DNA of 64,000 nt from Pantoea sp. (GTDB lineage: Bacteria > Pseudomonadota > Gammaproteobacteria > Enterobacterales > Enterobacteriaceae), in assembly GCF_028283705.1 (NCBI RefSeq), contig NZ_JAPWKD010000011.1, positions 248,001-312,000 of the forward strand, read 5' to 3'. This document shows, piece by piece, positions 1-6,377 of the stretch. The position numbers were made by a program, and so were the translations under genes. Under the pieces are notes generated by a model. The model was not told the DNA's origin. It worked only from the letters and a program-made list of their open reading frames with translations, and made no database searches. Numbering within the stretch: position 1 is the first letter of the stretch; each line of letters starts with the position of its first letter.

Positions 1-128
1 AGCATCTCCCGGCTAATCTCCGCATAGCGCGTTTCATCAGGCTGCCAGAGATGGCGAAATTCAAGTGGCACCAAATAATAGAGGATCAGTAACGCCAGCA
101 GTAGCAGCGTTTTTGTTGTTGCGGTCAT
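1..128 (-). CDS. arnT: ArnT, lipid A 4-amino-4-deoxy-L-arabinose transferase (N-terminus only, cut by window edge)
   Basis: The first 42 residues are visible; the rest lies left of the window. ArnT is the inner-membrane glycosyltransferase that moves L-Ara4N from undecaprenyl phosphate to lipid A, lowering the affinity for polymyxin. What is seen: a hydrophobic first membrane segment (about residues 8-20), then the ArnT signature [15 protein letters not shown] in the periplasmic loop, which matches E. coli ArnT residue for residue. In E. coli arnT follows arnD inside arnBCADTEF; here no arnD precedes it and the gene begins a transcript of its own, so the arn operon is rearranged. PmrA-box-like sequences lie upstream (367-383 and 423-439). 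The identification is firm; whether the remainder is intact cannot be seen. Confidence 0.93.
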   Translation of the reverse strand, partial: MTATTKTLLLLALLILYYLVPLEFRHLWQPDETRYAEISREM

Positions 129-366
129 ACGCGATTCCCTGTGAGTTTTTCACACCACACCGAATTTTCCGGCCAGCACATGTTGCCAGGCCTGCTATGC
201 AGTAGTTTCATTAAAGTATCCAGCAATAACAATTTAGCATAAAGTGCTATATATGAAACACCGGCACAGAGAAATTTAAGAATTTATTTCCCCGTTTAAT
301 TAACTTCGGGACGAAGAAAATTTCGCAGCCATTAATTTATAGCGATTGGGAGCATAACGCCTGATT

Positions 367-383
367 CTTAACTGAACATTAAA
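367..383 (-). promoter_or_regulatory. Weak PmrA-box-like site upstream of arnT
   Basis: On the minus strand the site reads TTTAAT, five bases, GTTAAG. The PmrA consensus is two YTTAAK half-sites five bases apart, so one position of the second half-site deviates. It lies about 240 bp before the arnT start, which is far for a PmrA-activated promoter unless the leader is long. Confidence 0.3.
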
Positions 384-422
384 CGGCGAATTTTCATGTC
401 CGTTCTGTGAGCGCAAGGCTGG

Positions 423-439
423 CTTAAGGTTAACTTAAT
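423..439 (+). promoter_or_regulatory. PmrA box (CTTAAG-N5-CTTAAT) upstream of the pmrR-like gene
   Basis: Both half-sites match the YTTAAK consensus exactly and are separated by the canonical five bases. The box is 42 bp before the ATG of the 32-aa ORF at 482. Salmonella pmrR is PmrA-controlled, so the site and the gene support each other. I did not find a convincing -35/-10 pair to go with it. Confidence 0.7.
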
Positions 440-481
440 CTTTGGCGGTAAAAATTGTCGGGTCTGATAATGAGGTTCCCT

Positions 482-580
482 ATGCAATCTATGTTCTCCC
501 GTCCAGCCAGCGAATATGCTGCTGTTATCCTCAGCGCTGTTAGCGTTATTAGTTTTTTGATCATCTGGTTTTCACTGTAA
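482..580 (+). CDS. pmrR: PmrR-like small membrane peptide (32 aa), putative LpxT inhibitor
   Basis: This 32-residue ORF encodes one hydrophobic helix ending SFLIIWFSL. PmrR of Salmonella and E. coli is a 29-30 aa inner-membrane peptide that inhibits LpxT, the lipid A phosphotransferase, when PmrA is active. As I remember it, PmrR has the same spacing of Ser-Phe-Leu-x-Ile-Trp-Phe near its C-terminus. The first ATG is preferred because GAGG sits six bases upstream; a second in-frame ATG at 491 would give 29 aa, closer to PmrR length, but has no SD of its own. A canonical PmrA box lies 42 bp upstream, and arnT and pmrB flank the gene. The function is inferred from peptide pattern plus context, not from an alignment I could run. 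Confidence 0.72.
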   Translation: MQSMFSRPASEYAAVILSAVSVISFLIIWFSL

Positions 581-591
581 TCCTGCGGGTA

Positions 592-1671
592 TTACTGGCC
601 GGTAAAGGTCACTCTGGCCCGGCAACCTGGCACACTGCCCCGATTCTCCAGTAAAAATTGCCCTTTATGCAGCTGAACAATACGGGTGACGATACTCAGC
701 CCTAAGCCAATGCCACCAAAACGACGGTCCATCCGGACAAACGCCCGACTCAGTTCGCCAATTTTACTTTCATCAATCCCCACCCCCTCATCTTCTACCA
801 TCAGCACCGGAGATGGCTGCTTGCTGATCCGAATAGTGATGCAGGTATCGTGTGGACTGTAGCGATGGGCATTCTCCACCAGATTCCGCAGCATCACCTT
901 CAGTAAAGTCACATCACCGCGAACGACGACCTCCTGCGGCATATTGAGAATTAAGACCTGCTGATGCAGCGCTAACATGGTTTCAAATTCATGTTTCATT
1001 GGCTCGACGACATCCCGCACCAGTCTGACATTCTGGTAGCTACCCGATGAAAAAGATTGCCCAGCGCGCGCCAGCTGTAGCAGTTGGGTCACGCTGCTGG
1101 TCATTTGGTCGAGGCGCTGCATCAGAGGCTTAACATCGCATTGATGTGTTCTTTCCAGCAGTTCCAGATGGAGTCTGAGACCGGCCAGCGGCGTGCGGAG
1201 TTCATGGGCAACGTCCGCAGTAAACATGCGCTCCCGTTCAAGGCTGGCGCTCAGACGGGATACCAGGCGATTGATGGCATGTGTCACCGCATCAATCTCC
1301 TGCAAAGAACTGTGATAGTCCACCGAGGTCAGCTTCTCCTCGCCGCGCTCCTCCAGGCATTTTTGCAATTCTGATAAAGGGCGGGTCAGGCTGGTTATCG
1401 CCTGAAAACAGAGAAATAACGCCACCAGAATCATGACAATGCTGGGAAGCGCCAGGCTGATGATGGCTTCATGGATTTCTTTTTCCATATGCTGGTGTGG
1501 GTTGTGATTATCCAGTGCGGCATTCACCAGCAGCGCGATCTGTTCTTTGCTCTCATGCCATACCCCCCACACACTGATGGTCTGACAAACAATCAGAATT
1601 AAGCCAATCACCAGCAATAACCGCCAGCGCAGAGTGCTGTTTTTGCGGGGGCGTAACAGAGGCCAGAACAT
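592..1671 (-). CDS. pmrB: PmrB/BasS, sensor histidine kinase of the polymyxin-resistance two-component system
   Basis: 359 aa. PmrB senses periplasmic Fe3+, Al3+ or low pH and phosphorylates PmrA. Seen: TM1 about residues 17-37, a short periplasmic loop with two ExxE motifs (ESKE 40-43, EIHE 65-68; such motifs bind ferric iron in Salmonella PmrB), TM2 about 70-92, a HAMP region, the phospho-acceptor H-box DVAHELRTPLAG with His156, the N-box NLVENAHRYSP, and ATP-lid motifs DEGVGID and GGIGLGLSIV. The sequence is close to E. coli BasS throughout. Normally pmrA lies directly upstream in the same operon, often after eptA; here no response regulator is found on either side. Instead a 59-aa ORF ends two bases before the ATG. 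The cognate PmrA must be encoded outside the window or be absent. Confidence 0.95.
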   Translation of the reverse strand: MFWPLLRPRKNSTLRWRLLLVIGLILIVCQTISVWGVWHESKEQIALLVNAALDNHNPHQHMEKEIHEAIISLALPSIVMILVALFLCFQAITSLTRPLSELQKCLEERGEEKLTSVDYHSSLQEIDAVTHAINRLVSRLSASLERERMFTADVAHELRTPLAGLRLHLELLERTHQCDVKPLMQRLDQMTSSVTQLLQLARAGQSFSSGSYQNVRLVRDVVEPMKHEFETMLALHQQVLILNMPQEVVVRGDVTLLKVMLRNLVENAHRYSPHDTCITIRISKQPSPVLMVEDEGVGIDESKIGELSRAFVRMDRRFGGIGLGLSIVTRIVQLHKGQFLLENRGSVPGCRARVTFTGQ

Positions 1672-1673
1672 GG

Positions 1674-1853
1674 TCAGCCTCTCGCTTCTCTGGGTTTAGT
1701 TAAAATAGCTTTAATCCAGGGTGTGAATAATATTCTCATTACCCACAGAGAGAAAATTCGGGCAGAAGAAATCGAAAATTGAATTAATATTAATGGGGAA
1801 AGAACAAATAATAACGGATTCCTTACGATCCGCTGAAATAAAGAAAAGGGCAT
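1674..1853 (-). CDS. Unrecognised 59-aa hydrophobic small protein, leader ORF of pmrB
   Basis: An ATG at 1853 opens 60 codons ending TGA at 1674-1676, leaving CC before the pmrB ATG, which suggests translational coupling. A strong SD (AGAGGAGG on the minus strand, 1864-1871) precedes it by ten bases. The product begins MPFSLFQRIVRNPLLFVLSP, has a hydrophobic stretch over about residues 13-25, a second weaker one over about 33-48, and a basic tail (KAILTKPREARG). A PmrA-box-like site is 50 bp upstream. I recognise no family; it is not a remnant of PmrA as far as I can tell by eye. It may be a real membrane peptide co-expressed with PmrB or simply a translated leader. Confidence 0.42.
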   Translation of the reverse strand: MPFSLFQRIVRNPLLFVLSPLILIQFSISSARIFSLWVMRILFTPWIKAILTKPREARG

Positions 1854-1902
1854 TCTCGATTGGCCTCCTCTAATGATGAAGAGACCAGTTTCTCACCGTT
1901 AC

Positions 1903-1919
1903 ATTAGGTGATCCTTAAG
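1903..1919 (-). promoter_or_regulatory. PmrA-box-like site upstream of the pmrB leader ORF
   Basis: On the minus strand it reads CTTAAG, five bases, CCTAAT: one mismatch to the YTTAAK-N5-YTTAAK pattern. It lies 50 bp upstream of the 59-aa ORF and after the arnA-like stop codon, so it would drive the leader ORF and pmrB (autoregulation of pmrB is known in Salmonella). Confidence 0.45.
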
Positions 1920-1940
1920 TTGCTATATGATAATTTTTAT

Positions 1941-2882
1941 TTACGTATTTTGCGGTGTATTCTGACTGTTAATGTTCTCACCCACACGCAATCCTAACTT
2001 GCGCGCCAGTTCAGCGCCGTTCATCCGCACGCCCTCTCGGGCTTGTCCTGCCACCACTTCAAGCTGCCCTTCACCGCAGGCAATCACTAGCGGATCAAGG
2101 CTTAATACGGTACCGGGTTGGTCGGGTAATTTATCCGCACTGACATGGCTTTGCCAGACAACAAAACGCTGCCCATAGGCCGCGCTGTACGCTCCTGGCC
2201 AGGGGCTGGCGAGTCCACGTATCAGATTGTGAATATCCTGCGCGGCGGCCTGCCAGTTGATCTCGCCATCCTCCGGTGTACGACGCCCGAAACGGCTTGC
2301 CTGAGACTCATCCTGTTCCCGCTCTTCCAGCTGACCAGCGCACAGCGCGGGTAGCCAGAGGGCCAGCATCTTTGCGCTGGTACTGACCAGCTTGTTATGC
2401 AGGCTATGGGCATCGTCCTCAGGCAATATTCTGACCTTTTCCTGTGCCAGAATCGGGCCACAATCAGGACGAGCGATCATACGAAACAGCGTGACACCGG
2501 TCTCTGCATCGCCCTTGATTAAGACCCAATTCAGATGTGCCCTGCCACGATGCGCAGGCAGCAAAGAAGCCTGCACGCCAAACGCCCCACGACGAGGGAT
2601 CGCCAGAATTTCACGGCTGAGTATCTGCCGAAATGACAGGCTGAACAACATATCGGGGACCAGCGTCTGCAACAGCGCTATCCATTGCGGCTGATTGACG
2701 TCATCCGGCATATACAGCGGAATATTGCGGGCCTGTGCCATCCGGGCCACCGAGCCATGAAAATGATTTTCGCCCGGTGCATCAGCATGCGTGAACACCG
2801 CGCAGATTTCAAAACCAGCGTTTTCCAGCGCTTCCAGGCCAGCACATCCCATATCGTGGTAGGCAAAAATGACAGCTTTCAT
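1941..2882 (-). CDS. Stand-alone ArnA formyltransferase-like domain, probably catalytically impaired
   Basis: 313 aa that align without gaps, residue number by residue number at least to position 140, with the N-terminal UDP-L-Ara4N formyltransferase half of E. coli ArnA (660 aa). It opens MKAVIFAYHDMGC and stops just where the ArnA linker to the dehydrogenase half begins. The decarboxylase half is absent from the neighbourhood. E. coli ArnA uses Asn102, His104 and Asp140; here the HGSLLP motif has become QASLLP with Gly102 and Gln104, while Asp140 (ARPDCG) stays. The later FGRRTPEDG and DPWPGAF-like (SPWPGAY) motifs are kept. The frame is intact over 313 codons, so it is maintained as a protein, perhaps with a non-catalytic role or another substrate. 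A PmrA box lies 61 bp upstream. Confidence 0.8.
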   Translation of the reverse strand: MKAVIFAYHDMGCAGLEALENAGFEICAVFTHADAPGENHFHGSVARMAQARNIPLYMPDDVNQPQWIALLQTLVPDMLFSLSFRQILSREILAIPRRGAFGVQASLLPAHRGRAHLNWVLIKGDAETGVTLFRMIARPDCGPILAQEKVRILPEDDAHSLHNKLVSTSAKMLALWLPALCAGQLEEREQDESQASRFGRRTPEDGEINWQAAAQDIHNLIRGLASPWPGAYSAAYGQRFVVWQSHVSADKLPDQPGTVLSLDPLVIACGEGQLEVVAGQAREGVRMNGAELARKLGLRVGENINSQNTPQNT

Positions 2883-2942
2883 TGATTTCCTTTGTATCGG
2901 TGGTAGCGGAGGGTAAGACGCATCACATGATAGCGGGCGAAA

Positions 2943-2959
2943 ATTAAAATATGCTTAAA
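2943..2959 (-). promoter_or_regulatory. PmrA box (TTTAAG-N5-TTTAAT) between arnA-like gene and macA
   Basis: On the minus strand both half-sites fit YTTAAK exactly with five bases between them. The box is 61 bp before the arnA-like start and 159 bp before macA on the other strand, so it could serve the arnA-like gene and possibly also macAB. Confidence 0.6.
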
Positions 2960-3117
2960 CACATTACTTTTCACAGATGTCAGGATAAATCCTGCGATTT
3001 CTCATAACTCATTCATTTTGCTTGCCGGTTATGCGGCCTAATCTGAGCGTTGAAAACCAGTTTTCACTTGCCGTAACGGCACGTGATTATTATCCTCTGG
3101 CAAAAAAAGGGACTCTC

Positions 3118-4293
3118 ATGCCAACTTCAACGAAAAAATGGTTTTTTCCGGCGTTTGCTATTCTGCTTGTCATCCTCGGTGTTTATAAATTCAATGCCTC
3201 CCGCAACAAACCTGACAACATCATCACCACCACCGTTCGTCAGGGCAACATCGAAAACGTCATCGCTGCGACGGGTAAAATGGATGCCATCGAACGCGTC
3301 AACGTGGGTGCTCAGGTTTCCGGTCAGCTCAAAAAATTGTATATCCGCACCGGTGATAATGTGCACAAAGGTGAACTCATCGCCGAAATCGATGACCAGC
3401 CACAACGCAGTGACCTGCGCAATGCCGAAGCAGCGCTCAGTGTCGCCAAAGCGGATTTAGAAACCAAACAAGCCACCCTGGTGCGTCAGGAGGCGCAGTT
3501 CAAACGCCTGCAACAGATGCTGAAGATGAATTTAGTGTCTCGTCAGGATTTTGATACCGGCGCTGAAGCCTGGCGTATCGCGCGCGCTGAGCAAACGGCC
3601 CAGCAGGCGCGCGTGATTCAGGCGCAGATTGAGGTGGATAAAAAACAGCTCGACCTGAGTTACACCCGCATCATGGCACCGATGGATGGCACCGTTATCG
3701 CCATCATTACCAAACAAGGACAGACGGTAAACGCAGCGCAAAGTGCCCCAACCATTGCCAAACTGGCGCAGCTGGCCACTATGACCATCAAGGTGCAGAT
3801 ATCTGAAGCGGACATCAACAATATCAGACCCGGGCAGCAGGCCTGGTTTACCACCTTCTCCGATCCGGATAAACGTTACAACGCCACTTTACGCAGCATT
3901 GAGCTGGCACCCGATACAGTGATGAAGGATGACGCGCTGCTGAATAACAGCGAGAGCAATCCCACCAGCGCCACCAATGCTGCGGTGTATTACAACGCGC
4001 TGCTTGATGTGCCTAACCCCGATAATTCCCTGCGCATCGCCATGACCGCCCAGGTCAATCTGCTGCGCGACTCCGCCAATAACGCACTACTGATTCCGGT
4101 TCAGGCGCGGAAAAAAGACGCTGACGGCAAAAGTTATGTTGAAGTCGCAGATGAAAATCAGCAGCCAGTTAAGCGCTACATCACTACCGGCATTTCTGAC
4201 AACGTGGATATTCAGGTACTGAGCGGGCTTCAGGTCGGTGAAAAAGTCATTCTTGCCGCCCAGGCTGCTGGCGCAGAGAAGGTGGTGATGTGA
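3118..4293 (+). CDS. macA: MacA, periplasmic adaptor of the MacAB-TolC efflux pump
   Basis: 391 aa from ATG 3118; a longer reading from TTG 3022 is possible but lacks an SD and would precede the anchor with 32 polar residues. MacA ties the MacB ABC transporter to TolC and stimulates its ATPase. Seen: an N-terminal membrane anchor (WFFPAFAILLVILGVYKF, about residues 8-25), barrel-sandwich/lipoyl halves (VGAQVSGQLKKLYIRTGDNV and YTRIMAPMDGTV), an alpha-helical hairpin between them (about residues 95-180) and a beta-barrel region (VQISEADINNIRPGQQAWFT). The stop overlaps the macB start by four bases. Substrates in E. coli include macrolides and some envelope components; the context here (polymyxin-response genes) suggests an envelope-stress role, which is inference. 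Confidence 0.93.
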   Translation: MPTSTKKWFFPAFAILLVILGVYKFNASRNKPDNIITTTVRQGNIENVIAATGKMDAIERVNVGAQVSGQLKKLYIRTGDNVHKGELIAEIDDQPQRSDLRNAEAALSVAKADLETKQATLVRQEAQFKRLQQMLKMNLVSRQDFDTGAEAWRIARAEQTAQQARVIQAQIEVDKKQLDLSYTRIMAPMDGTVIAIITKQGQTVNAAQSAPTIAKLAQLATMTIKVQISEADINNIRPGQQAWFTTFSDPDKRYNATLRSIELAPDTVMKDDALLNNSESNPTSATNAAVYYNALLDVPNPDNSLRIAMTAQVNLLRDSANNALLIPVQARKKDADGKSYVEVADENQQPVKRYITTGISDNVDIQVLSGLQVGEKVILAAQAAGAEKVVM

Positions 4294-6227
4294 ATATCAT
4301 CGAGCTGAAAAATATTACCCGCACTTACGCCTTTGGCTCGCAATCTCTGAATGTACTGAAAGATATCAACCTGAGCATTGCCGAAGGGGAAATGGTAGCG
4401 ATTATCGGCCCGTCCGGCTCGGGCAAATCAACGCTGCTGAATATCCTCGGCTGTCTGGATGCCGCAGATAGCGGAGAGTATCACCTTAGCGGGCAGAACA
4501 TTGCCAGTCTGTCTGCCGATGCGTTGGCAAAAGTCCGGCGCGAACATATCGGATTTATTTTCCAGCGTTATCATCTGATGCCGGATCTGAATGCCCTGAG
4601 TAACGTAGAGATTCCGGCCATTTACGCCAATGTCGCCGGGAATTCCCGACGTGTACACGCCGCTCAATTGCTCGAACGCCTCGGGTTACATGGCCGTGCA
4701 CACCATAAGCCGGGGGAACTGTCCGGCGGACAACAACAACGCGTCAGCATCGCTCGTGCATTAATTAATGGTGCGGAAATTATCCTGGCAGATGAACCCA
4801 CCGGCGCGCTGGATTCTCATTCCGGCGAGGAAGTGTTGCGCATCCTGAGCGATCTTAACCGTGATGGGCACACGGTGATCATTGTGACGCATGATATGAA
4901 CGTTGCTCAGCACGCTGATCGCATCATCGAAATCCAGGACGGCTCGATTGTCGCTGACAGTGGCCGGTCCGCAGAAATTGTACATTTCCGTTATCAGCCC
5001 ACTGCGGCGAAAAGCCAGAGCAAATGGCGCGGAATCGGCGATCGATTACGCGAATCCTTACGCATGGCACTGCATGCGATGAATGCCCATCGTCTGCGCA
5101 CCTCGCTGACCATGACGGGCATCATTTTTGGTATCGCAGCCGTAGTGACGGTTGTCGCGCTGGGGCAAGGCGCGCGGCAAAGCACGCTGGAGAGTATTCA
5201 GGGTCTGGGCACCAATGTGGTGACCATTTATGCCGGGGGGGATTTCGTTGAGGATGAAACCCATCCCACGTTAACGCTGGTGATGTCAGATGTACAGGCC
5301 ATTGCCCGACAACAATTTGTTGCAGCCGTCAGCCCGGAAATGATGTCAACCCAGCCGATTCGTTACCTGTCAAATGCCTCCAAAACCACGGTTTACGGCG
5401 TAGGTAAGGATTATTTCCGCATTCAGGGTATTAAACTCACGGAAGGGACGAATTTTTCAGACGAACTCCACGCCACTCAGGAAATCATCATTGATGAAAA
5501 TACCCGGAACAAACTGTTTGGTGAGCAGCCGGGCAGCGTGACCGGCAAAATGATCATTCTCGGTTCCGTTCCGGTGCGGGTGGTTGGTGTAGCCAGATTG
5601 AATGACGGTGCCAATCCTAATCGCCTTAATGTGTGGCTGCCATGGAGCACCATGATGTATCGCATCACCGGCCAGACATCACTGACCAGCTTTAGTATCA
5701 AACTGAAAGATGATATCGCCAGTGGCCCGGCGGTCGCTGCGTTGAGTGAGATACTGACTGACCGCCACCGGGGCAAAGATTTCCTGGTGTTTAACCGCGA
5801 TAAGTATCGCCAGGCTATCGAAAATGCCGCTGCCACCCTGACACTGCTGATTCTGATGGTTGCCGCTATCGCGCTGACCATCGGCAGCATTGGCGTGATG
5901 AATATCATGCTGGTGTCGGTTACCGAGCGTACCCATGAAATTGGCGTGCGCATGGCGGTGGGCGCTCGACGCAGTGACATCATGCAGCAATTTATGATCG
6001 AGGCCGTTCTGGTATGTCTGGTGGGAGGGGTGCTGGGCGTCGCTCTTTCACTGGCCATTGGCCCGCTGGTTAGCCTGCTCGCAGGTGGATTGCTGACGGC
6101 CATTTATTCCTGGGAATCCGCAGCCGCGGCATTTATCTGTTCAACCGTGATCGGGATGATCTTTGGTTACCTGCCCGCACGCAAAGCCGCGCGCATGGAC
6201 CCGGTGGCCGCACTGGCAAGCGAATAA
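4290..6227 (+). CDS. macB: MacB, ABC transporter (ATPase-permease fusion) of the MacAB-TolC pump
   Basis: 645 aa, the usual MacB length. The GTG start overlaps the macA stop (GTGA), so the two are translationally coupled. The N-terminal nucleotide-binding domain shows Walker [10 protein letters not shown] (about 38-46), the Q-loop FIFQRYH, signature LSGGQQQR, Walker [12 protein letters not shown] and the H-loop VIIVTHD. After a linker the first TM helix ([20 protein letters not shown], about 272-291) leads into a large periplasmic domain and three C-terminal FtsX-type helices (about 520-635). It uses ATP to drive mechanotransmission through MacA and TolC rather than transporting across the inner membrane. 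TolC is not encoded in the window. A strong terminator follows. Confidence 0.95.
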   Translation: MNIIELKNITRTYAFGSQSLNVLKDINLSIAEGEMVAIIGPSGSGKSTLLNILGCLDAADSGEYHLSGQNIASLSADALAKVRREHIGFIFQRYHLMPDLNALSNVEIPAIYANVAGNSRRVHAAQLLERLGLHGRAHHKPGELSGGQQQRVSIARALINGAEIILADEPTGALDSHSGEEVLRILSDLNRDGHTVIIVTHDMNVAQHADRIIEIQDGSIVADSGRSAEIVHFRYQPTAAKSQSKWRGIGDRLRESLRMALHAMNAHRLRTSLTMTGIIFGIAAVVTVVALGQGARQSTLESIQGLGTNVVTIYAGGDFVEDETHPTLTLVMSDVQAIARQQFVAAVSPEMMSTQPIRYLSNASKTTVYGVGKDYFRIQGIKLTEGTNFSDELHATQEIIIDENTRNKLFGEQPGSVTGKMIILGSVPVRVVGVARLNDGANPNRLNVWLPWSTMMYRITGQTSLTSFSIKLKDDIASGPAVAALSEILTDRHRGKDFLVFNRDKYRQAIENAAATLTLLILMVAAIALTIGSIGVMNIMLVSVTERTHEIGVRMAVGARRSDIMQQFMIEAVLVCLVGGVLGVALSLAIGPLVSLLAGGLLTAIYSWESAAAAFICSTVIGMIFGYLPARKAARMDPVAALASE

Positions 6228-6238
6228 GCCAAATATCC

Positions 6239-6269
6239 GGGGCGGCCCCGCCCCTTTAATTTTCCTTTT
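6239..6269 (+). terminator. Rho-independent terminator after macAB
   Basis: A self-complementary GC-only block, GGGGCGG/CCGCCCC (6239-6254), is followed by a T-rich tail (TTTAATTTTCCTTTT). It ends the macAB transcript 12 bp past the macB stop. Confidence 0.8.
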
Positions 6270-6322
6270 CACATTGCCACCCTTAAAAGTTCTGCACTAA
6301 AGTTTAGGTTGCATTCTTCGCG

Positions 6323-6345
6323 CGTCACCTTTCGGGAAGGTGGCG
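6323..6345 (+). other. 9-bp hairpin in the leader of the first giant gene
   Basis: CGTCACCTT and AAGGTGGCG pair (one G-U) around a five-base loop, 32 bp before the ATG at 6378. There is no T-run after it, so it is not a typical terminator. The second giant gene has no equivalent in its leader. It could modulate translation or RNA stability. Confidence 0.4.
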
Positions 6346-6360
6346 ATGACCATTTAAGCG

Positions 6361-6376
6361 AATAAGGAAATTTGCC
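6361..6376 (+). repeat. 16-nt translation-initiation segment shared by the two giant genes (copy 1)
   Basis: AATAAGGAAATTTGCC stands one base before the ATG at 6378 and recurs identically at 18888-18903, again one base before the ATG of the paralogue. It contains the AAGGA Shine-Dalgarno with nine bases to the ATG. An identical stretch this long, retained while the coding sequences have diverged widely, suggests selection on expression or a shared duplication edge. Confidence 0.75.
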
Positions 6377-6377
6377 A

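Larger units (their letters stand above)
129..481. other. 353-bp divergent intergenic region between arnT and pmrR-like gene
   Basis: No gene was found here on either strand. The stretch is A+T-rich and holds the promoters of arnT (leftward) and of the small pmrR-like ORF (rightward). It contains a clear PmrA box at 423-439 and a weaker one at 367-383. Confidence 0.6.

Noticed and set aside
3022-3117. TTG-initiated extension of MacA by 32 residues
   Set aside because: No Shine-Dalgarno, and the added residues would precede the membrane anchor with a sequence not found in MacA proteins; ATG 3118 gives the family length.
5477-6103. 208-codon open frame antisense to macB
   Set aside because: Lies opposite a conserved coding region; codon structure mirrors MacB and no SD or homology is seen.
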